Assembly: GCA_963575645.1 (NCBI GenBank)
Contig: OY754465.1
Span: 43,612,401-43,676,400 of the forward strand
Length of the DNA stretch: 64,000 nucleotides
Direction: 5' to 3'
Source of the DNA: Xanthostigma xanthostigma
Lineage: Eukaryota > Arthropoda > Insecta > Raphidioptera > Raphidiidae
In this document: positions 57,395-64,000 of the stretch, piece after piece
Numbering within the stretch: position 1 is the first letter of the stretch
Layout: each line of letters begins with the position of its first letter
Program-made: the position numbers and the translations under genes
Notes under the pieces: model-generated
Seen by the model: the letters and a program-made list of their open reading frames with translations, nothing else
Told to the model about the DNA's origin: nothing
The model's database searches: none

Positions 57395-57469
57395 TCGAAT
57401 AAGAGGGTAAATATGTACAATTTTTTTCGAATCACCATCCTCTTTTTTAGTTGAATCGTTATCGGCCAT
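57395..57469 (-). CDS. Dnal4: Dynein light chain 4 (DNAL4-type), exon 1
   Basis: ATG at 57467-57469, 25 codons to CGA|GTAAGT in phase 0: MADNDSTKKEDGDSKKIVHI then YPLIR. The charged leader and the YPLIR-H junction fit DNAL4 (TFPLVRHSDM in human). The start is 1.4 kb from CIAO3, which is transcribed the other way. Confidence 0.93.
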
Positions 57470-58876
57470 TTGTTAACATTTAATTGATAAGAAACTTTGA
57501 TGTTATTATTTTTTTTTAATCACGCCAGTCCAATTGTTTATCACAAAATTCCTTTAGTAAGGTACGTAAGACATTTGACAAAAACTGTTTACACATGAAA
57601 GCTGTCGCGAAACAATATACTGGCGCGAAACTTATAACTTGCCCTATGAGTAAACAATTTAGCATTTTTTTTTCTTTTAAGATGATTAGGTCTCATGACC
57701 TTACGGTGTATAATTACACAAATTACATTCTTATGTACAATTTACAAAGGCACAAGGTAACCAGAAGGATGGAGAGAAATTATGGATGATGTAATTTATT
57801 ATAAAAAATAAATTGCTGTTTGTATATTAATAACAATAATTATTTATTTACACAACTATCTAATAAATCACACAAACTAATAAATATTTTGGTAGGTAAC
57901 TATTCATTTTCTTTTTATATTCTGTAATATTATATAAAGTGTAGTCAAGTTTGTTGATCTACTACTTATAGACCAATTATACATTTTGATCAGACTGTAG
58001 AACATAAGCTAAGTTAGCGGCGTGGTAGAACACTTGCCTCGTAACCTAAATGTAGTAGGTTTGATTCTTGCGGTCGGTGCCATTATTACTTTTTTTTGTT
58101 TTTTGCAATTATATCAGTTTTATACTTCTGTAGTGTGTAGTGTAAAGTACACAGTTCTTTTTTTTACCTATATGCTAAGAAACTAAGGTCTATGATGTGT
58201 CGTTAAATAATCGTGGAAAGCTGAAAACTGTTTTAATTCTCTTATCATTATTATTTTTTAAATCTCTTATTTTGGGTGTTCATTTTACCCCACAGAACAA
58301 TTACTGTTCTGTGTTTTACCCCCTATATGTTTAGGTACATTTTACAACTGACTGAAGTTTTCTTTAAACCATCTTCAAAATACTTATTATTATTTTACTA
58401 AATGTTATGCAAAATATCTTAAATATTCTTTTCAGATTTGCAAAAGATAAAATAGAATGGCATTGCTCATCTATTCTTGCATTGCCATTGTTTCATTTAC
58501 CTATCCTTGAAATCACGTTTGCGTACAAGTCTGTGAACAGTGAAAGTGATGATCAATACTTTGGCCTCTGCACATAATGTATTTAAGTTTAGTGAATTTT
58601 TAAAATTGATTTTTCTGGAAATTTAAATATTTGTAAGTACGTACAAATCCAAAAAAAATAATAACGCAGTGTAAAACTATTTCAAAGTAATGTTCAAAAC
58701 CAAACACTAAAATGTTAAGTGCCAATTATTCTGTCTGGCGCCTGATGTCACTATAGTCGAATATTATCATATTATTTTCAGCTGTCATCCTTGTGTCATT
58801 TTGCCAATGCTTTTTTTATATTTTATTAAAAAAGAAACGGCATTTTAATTTAATTAAGTGACTATACAGAGAAAAC
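57470..58876. other. Divergent intergenic region between Dnal4 and CIAO3
   Basis: AT-rich and probably contains both promoters. No TATA or other element can be assigned with confidence. A SINE occupies 58010-58175. Confidence 0.5.
58010..58175 (+). mobile_element. tRNA-derived SINE, family 2, copy 2
   Basis: TTAGCGGCGTGGTAGAACAC and GGTTTGATTCTTGCGGTCGG are followed by the same T-rich stretch and GTAAAGTACACAGT as at 56640. It is more diverged in the box B region. Confidence 0.7.
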
Positions 58877-58939
58877 ATGTCTAGATTTAGTGGAATATTA
58901 CAACTCACAGATTTGGATGATTTTATAACTCCATCACAG
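58877..58939 (+). CDS. CIAO3: CIAO3 (NARFL/Nar1) exon 1
   Basis: ATG in a good context (AAAACATG), 21 codons to CAG|GTATTT in phase 0: MSRFSGILQLTDLDDFITPS, then Q. It is nearly identical to the N-terminus of human CIAO3 (FSGALQLTDLDDFIGPSQ). CIAO3 is an iron-hydrogenase-like protein that links early and late steps of cytosolic iron-sulfur protein assembly. It delivers 4Fe-4S clusters to the CIAO1-CIAO2-MMS19 targeting complex. Confidence 0.96.
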
Positions 58940-59015
58940 GTATTTGATATCGCAAATTTAAGGTTAACTATTTATCTACAAATACGTTATAAAAATATTT
59001 TTTTAACCACGCTAG

Positions 59016-59111
59016 GAATGTATAAAACCTGTGAAAATCGAAAAGAATAAAAGTAGAACGGGGGCAAAAATTACAATACAAGAAGATGGCTCGTATTTTC
59101 AAATAGACACG
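59016..59111 (+). CDS. CIAO3: CIAO3 exon 2
   Basis: 32 codons, phase 0/0, after [29 protein letters not shown], then [12 protein letters not shown]. Cys23 is the first conserved cysteine of the N-terminal 4Fe-4S cluster. The preceding intron is only 76 nt. Donor GTATGT. Confidence 0.95.
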
Positions 59112-59188
59112 GTATGTGTAATAATTCATAGTGTTCTAAAAAACTCGGAATACACCTGCTTGTCTATAAATTATGTTTTTTAAGATAG

Positions 59189-59344
59189 GACGGAGGTGCG
59201 CAAAAATTACAAAAAGTAGAAATATCACTATCCGATTGTTTAGCATGTTCGGGCTGTATAACATCAGCCGAAAGTGTACTCGTTACACAACAAAGTCAAG
59301 AGGAGTTACTTCGAGTATTTTCCGAGAAAAAAGTCGCAGAACAA
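59189..59344 (+). CDS. CIAO3: CIAO3 exon 3, N-terminal 4Fe-4S cluster motif
   Basis: 52 codons, phase 0/0, after TTTAAGATAG. It contains [19 protein letters not shown]; Cys70, Cys73 and Cys76 complete the cluster with Cys23. It continues [20 protein letters not shown] up to GTATGT. The gene keeps all ligands seen in functional orthologues. Confidence 0.96.
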
Positions 59345-60057
59345 GTATGTATCAAAAAGCTGTTTGTTTGATTAATACAATATATAGTCAGGGCTCTCAG
59401 AGACAGGTGACTGTAAAAACAAATTTTTCTCCAATATTTAAAATACAGTAGGCCCTTGGCCTCTGTATCCACGATTTGGGAAAAACATACACACAGCCCG
59501 AAGATCGACAACGTGTTTTGATGACAATTGATTCCTCAACATGAGAATTAAAATGTTAAGATTTTATTAAAAAATACATTTTGATTAGAATATTTTCTCA
59601 TTACGTACCATATGTAGGTAAAATTTCAATTGCCTGATGACGAAAAAATTGTTTCGTGTAAATCTTAGAAAAATAATGTAAAATTTTTTTATTTGAATTT
59701 TCATGTTTCAATTTTCTGGGGCTCATAAGTGGTCCGCTGTTTCACATATTCGCGAAAGACTGTGAAATCAAAGCTCTGTAGATAAATGAGAGTTGCTCCT
59801 TACTTTATGTAGGTACCTGTATTTTTTTTACGTTTTTTATTAATGGCAACAAAATAAAGCTTGCACTAGAGAACCAAACTGACAACTGTACCGGATACCA
59901 AGTTGGGAGGAAATCCTGTCACGAAATTAGTAGTTTTTTGAAAGGGGAACAACATTCCTAGTGCTGTCTATCAATTATAATCTGTAATGGGCGTTTTCTT
60001 AGTAAAAGCCGATTGCATAATATTGCTAAATTACAGATGCTACAATGTTTATTTTAG
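59345..60057. other. CIAO3 intron 3
   Basis: No repeat or exon recognised. The acceptor is TTTATTTTAG at 60057. Confidence 0.6.
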
Positions 60058-60331
60058 GCAGAAAATGCCAGTGAGATAAAACATATTGTGGTTTCGCTGT
60101 CAATTCAGCCAGTGCTATCTCTGGCAGCTCGATACAATCTGACACCCAGTGATGCGGCGTCTCATCTTAGCGGATATTTTCGCTCTTTGGGAGCTGATAC
60201 AGTAATTGATATGACTGTAGCTGACGACTTTTGTTTAATTGAAAGTCAACGCGAATTCGTAGAAAGATATCGGAATTCTAAAAACAGTGACGTCAAAAAC
60301 GTTTTACCTATGTTGGCTTCGAGTTGCCCAG
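60058..60331 (+). CDS. CIAO3: CIAO3 exon 4
   Basis: 274 nt, phase 0 in, phase 1 out (CCCAG|GTATAT). It encodes IVVSLSIQPVLSLAARYNLT, the domain corresponding to the iron hydrogenase large subunit, with LIESQREFVERYR and ending PMLASSCPG. Cys195 of SSCPG is a ligand of the C-terminal cluster (human Cys190). Confidence 0.96.
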
Positions 60332-60391
60332 GTATATAAAGTTATTCTGTATACAGAATTATCTATAAAAAAAACATTAAATTATCTCCTG

Positions 60392-60826
60392 AAGGCCGCT
60401 GCACACGAGACTGGGTTTGCCGCTGGAATCGCTGCTGGGACTTGTACTGGCTGTGAAGATAGAAATGACGTCACTGCGGGCTTGCGTGCGTGGTCACATT
60501 TCAAAATATTCGTGCTTGTTTCGCGCAAAAACCAATCAGAAAACAGTATCTTGTCACGTGGGCGATATGGGCAAACGCCCACAAACAAACATGGCGTCAT
60601 AGTGTTTGTTCTATTCAGAGACAAATAAACGTTCACTTTTGTTAACATTCGAACTGTCACTGCGCGCGCACCAAACCCACGTACAAAGCCAGCTTCAATA
60701 CACGCATAGTGTGAAGTGAACACGTGAGGCCATCACGAAACCCAGCATCACAGTACGCTTGAAACCAAGCAGCCAAATTTAGCAAGGAATCTAGCGGCGA
60801 AACCAGCATCGTGTGCAGCGGTCTTT
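60392..60826. mobile_element. MITE with AAGGCCGCTG ends, copy 2
   Basis: AAGGCCGCTGCACACGA and the inverted TCGTGTGCAGCGGTCTTT bound 435 bp with GC-rich ends and GTGCGCGCGC-type interior. It is the uninterrupted relative of 2228-3372. It lies 60 bp inside CIAO3 intron 4. Confidence 0.8.
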
Positions 60827-61477
60827 AAGGTTATACGCCCGATAGAGCAATGTATAGATAATACGCTGAAATTTTAATATGTTAATTATGGATATCTCAT
60901 ACATTCAACTGCATTTTTTAAAAAAAATTGACCGTCTAGTTTTCAAGTTATTAATTGTTAAAAATGCGATTTTTAACACAATGATAAATGAGAACACTGA
61001 CTGGTAGTGTATATAAAAATAAGATTAAACCAAATTGGCTATAGACAAATTTTTAAAAAACTGATTATTCGAAAGTTTGACTCTTTTAGATAACGTAAAA
61101 ATTAAAAAAACTAAACTTTCCCGTGCAGTTTTGGAGAAATATTAATTAAAAATTTTCGAAACAACTCTCAAAATCTCTATTTTCTAGATTTGAATTATGT
61201 CACCATGAAAACCAGATTACACGAAAAGTTTTTCATAAATTTTGTTTTTATTTAAATAATTTTTTTGACGTAGCTAATAACTAAAACTTGAAAATTAGAT
61301 ATTATCTCATTTACCGTGTATTAAAAACTGCATTTAAAAACTATACGTCTAACGGTTCAAAGGTTTTTAAAACCAAAACGTAAGATAAAATCATTTGTGT
61401 ACACTGGGCTTAATTAAATATACTGCTAAAGTCACAACTTTATGATATTATGTCAAATGTTTAAATATTATTTCTTA

Positions 61478-62513
61478 CAGGGCCCTCGCGCCCTATAGTG
61501 CGATGTGTGCGATGCACGCGGGCGGCACATTCAAGGGGCGGCAAATGGCCTGGTTGTGTTATGTTTTTTGTACTGTATAGAAAAAATATATAACTGATAT
61601 TATATCAATTTTATTTACATACTCAAGCCTGCGTGAAAACTCTTACGAGTAGTTATTTATTTTTTAATGAAATTCGAATTAGAAATATTTCGCGCGCAAT
61701 TTTCGATTCGATAGTTAATTCACATCAGCGCGTAGACTATCGGGAGACTCCCGCGTATGTTTATATCTTGAATTTTCCTGTCGATTCCTGCAAGAGTGCG
61801 AGTGAAGTAAAGTATTTTTTAATCAACAAATACTTTTTTACGTAAGACTTGTGCACCTGAATGATATAATTGATAATATATTCTTTCCCTCATGTGAGTG
61901 CAGTACGGAAAAAATTGCAAGTTAATTCTAGGGGATTCACATTCAGTCGTAATGGTATTTATGTTTTTATTAATTGCACTTGTATTCATTTTTCCTAATT
62001 GATAAACTAATGATTATTTTGACTTAATGAATTCTCTCAGCTCAGCGGTGAAACTAAATTTTTCTCTCATTCAAAAGTACGACAGGAGAAGAACGCCGTG
62101 AAAAATCGCACGGAGTAAACTGTTTTTGTAGAGAACAGTTTACTCCGCGGAGTGATTTTTTTTAACGTGAAGAGAGAATTTTTGAAATTCACTCTGTACG
62201 AGTGAATTTTCAAAATTCACTGTTTAATTGTGTTTCATTTTAATTGAATATATTTCAGAATCAAATTTAGCTCTATGTTTCAATGATTGTGTTTCGTTTG
62301 AATTATTTTACATAACAATGTTTAAATAATTTTTTTTACAGTTTATTTAAATTTATAAGAAATAAAGTTTCTATTAAATTGCACTTACAGTATTAGTTAT
62401 TTAGGATTTTTAACGTTTTTCAATTTGATATATCGTCTAGTGAGTTTATCCCCAATAAGGGGCGTCAATTATGAACCCGCACGCGGGCGGCGTGAGGCCT
62501 TACGAGGGCCCTG
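61478..62513. mobile_element. hAT-type element in CIAO3 intron 4
   Basis: CAGGGCCCTCG and CGAGGGCCCTG are perfect inverted ends, with exact ATTTCTTA duplications at 61470-61477 and 62514-62521. Subterminal CACGCGGGCGGC occurs near both ends. Length is 1036 bp, non-autonomous. An inner hairpin (GGAGTAAACTGTT ... AACAGTTTACTCC) lies at 62110-62146. Confidence 0.92.
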
Positions 62514-62811
62514 ATTTCTTAAATACTAAAAAATAAAGCTATGATCAACAGGATATAATATTTCAATAAGAAATAATAAATTTACCAAGTCATATAACAT
62601 CTTTTTATTACAACAAAATACGGACGCAGTTTTTACTAATACGGTCGAGAGCGTATAACCTTAAGGTGGAAAGCGACGGTGGTATCAGATTTAACATAAG
62701 TAATGTATCTAAGGTCAGATGAAGATCGCCTTAAAATGTACAGCACTAATATTTAAATATTTTTACAAAATTTCTGACATTTATTCTACTTAAATTGTCT
62801 GTAATTTTTAG

Positions 62812-63048
62812 GATGGATTTGTTACGCTGAAAAGACACACGGAAGTTATATTTTACCGTACGTTTCAACAACAAAATCTCCTCAGCAAATAATCGGGTCG
62901 TTGGTAAAAGAGCATTTTGGAAAAAGTGGAAAATCTGTTTATCACGTGACTGTGATGCCTTGTTACGATAAAAAACTGGAAGCAGCAAGACAAGATTTTT
63001 TTAACCAACATATGCAAAGTAGAGATGTTGACTGCGTCATTACATCAA
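62812..63048 (+). CDS. CIAO3: CIAO3 exon 5
   Basis: 237 nt, phase 1 in and out. It encodes [20 protein letters not shown], then [32 protein letters not shown] and RDVDCVITS. Cys247 of VMPCYDKK is the next ligand of the C-terminal cluster (human Cys246). The acceptor is GTAATTTTTAG; the donor GTAAGT. Confidence 0.96.
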
Positions 63049-63195
63049 GTAAGTTTTGCTTTACTATATTTGATAAATATATTGTAAGAGTACAGACGCT
63101 TGGCAACTTACATCATCAGCATCTATATAGAAAATAAATCTACTTTTATCTTCTATTGAATTATATAATATATTTTATACTTCTGTTGAAAATTT

Positions 63196-63510
63196 TTGCA
63201 AAGGTTTCTGTCCCCGAAAATCGAGTTTTCATCAGATATCGACGCTTTGTGGTTCAAAGAAGTTATTCTGATTATTTTTGAATGGACGTCCGTGTGTGTA
63301 AACAAATTTTTGTCATACGATATCTTCAGAGTGAATCAACCGATTGAGATCGGGTTTGCGGCATTCAAAAAGGTTTACTGTGACTTAGATTTTATTAGAT
63401 TTTTTAATTAGTCGGTTAAGTAGTTTCAAAGTCATTCAATAAAAATTAATATTTTTTCATGTTTTTGTCGCATAACTCCTAATCTAATTGTTTATACGGT
63501 GATCACAAAA
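63196..63510 (+). repeat. Repeat family H, copy 2
   Basis: Aligned with 40800-41115 over about 300 bases. It lies in CIAO3 intron 5. Confidence 0.7.
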
Positions 63511-63669
63511 GTTCATTAAAACTTAAATTAATGCCGATGTTTTACATATATTTTAGACATATTATAAGCGATCTTATTCCCTGATCAAGAAACAATCTAG
63601 CGAAATGTAGTTTTTAACTGACAAACAGACAGCAAGACTGTTTTTATATCATGATAATTATTATTTTAG

Positions 63670-63892
63670 TTGAATTGGAACAAATGCTACAAATGCAAGG
63701 CACTTCATTAGAAGAAATTAGACCTGCAGCTTTAGACTATCCATGGTTAAAAAAAGATCAGATTCAAAACTCAGAGCTTTGGGGTCATGAAGGATCTGGT
63801 TCAGGTGGATATTCAGATCACATTTTCAAGTATGCTGCTAAAGAACTGTTTGGTATTGAAGATTTGGGCAAATTAAATTACAAAAATTTAAG
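63670..63892 (+). CDS. CIAO3: CIAO3 exon 6 (gene continues past the window)
   Basis: 223 nt, phase 1 in, phase 2 out (TTTAAG|GTAAAT). It contains IELEQMLQMQGTSLEEIRPA, then GHEGSGSGGYSDHIFKYAAK and ELFGIEDLGKLNYKNLR. GSGSGGYxxHxxxxAAxELFG is the CIAO3 signature. With the earlier exons this covers about 349 of the roughly 475 residues typical of the family. The remaining C-terminal cysteines (human Cys395 and Cys399) must lie downstream. Confidence 0.95.
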
Positions 63893-64000
63893 GTAAATAA
63901 CAAATTAGTTACACATTAACGCCACTATATTGGCGTTTATCGTTGCGTAATAATATATAGTCTAGAATAGTTAGGAAGAAGTAGACTTTTAAAGAGTTAA

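Noticed and set aside
1..64000. CRISPR array, prophage or bacterial operon
   Set aside because: Intron-containing animal genes and eukaryotic transposons throughout; the tandem arrays have no spacer-repeat structure.

Overview
The window is animal nuclear DNA, almost certainly from an insect. It is AT-rich, intron-rich and packed with DNA transposons and tRNA-derived SINEs. Its three recognisable genes are orthologues of insect/metazoan genes with phase-matched exons. I could not fix the order of insect.

About 7-51 kb on the + strand is one long gene, the insect SARM1 orthologue (Ect4/dSarm), the NAD+-consuming executioner of axon degeneration. Upstream phase-0 exons at 7056, 14117 and 16958 encode a serine-rich N-terminal extension. 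Two further phase-0 exons that begin with their own ATG (22628-22819 and 38960-39166) look like alternative first exons. All can splice to the 2.27-kb core exon at 46433, which carries the ARM, SAM-SAM and TIR domains. After a GC-AG intron the protein can end in a short tail (49013-49238) or, if that exon is skipped, in a 262-residue tail (50383-51169). A FLYWCH zinc-finger ORF (40047-40691) sits on the same strand inside the gene. It is either a nested gene or another exon.

About 56.2-57.5 kb on the - strand is a compact three-exon dynein light chain gene (DNAL4 type, 107 residues). Only its first exon is visible as a sizeable ORF. About 1.4 kb away and divergently oriented, from 58.9 kb to the end of the window, is the 5' two thirds of CIAO3 (NARFL/Nar1), the cytosolic Fe-S assembly factor. 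It has six exons here and continues past the edge.

The rest is a layered transposon landscape. Several insertions still show exact target-site duplications: hAT-type elements with 8-bp duplications, a piggyBac remnant at TTAA, a 1.8-kb foldback element at TA, and a 2-kb inverted-repeat element with a 3-bp duplication whose empty site is present elsewhere in this window. A family marked by ACGTGATAACG termini recurs at least seven times. In one copy it carries a seven-fold 120-bp array with one TGACGTCA (CRE-like) site per unit. No rRNA, functional tRNA or CRISPR array was seen. The three genes share no obvious pathway.
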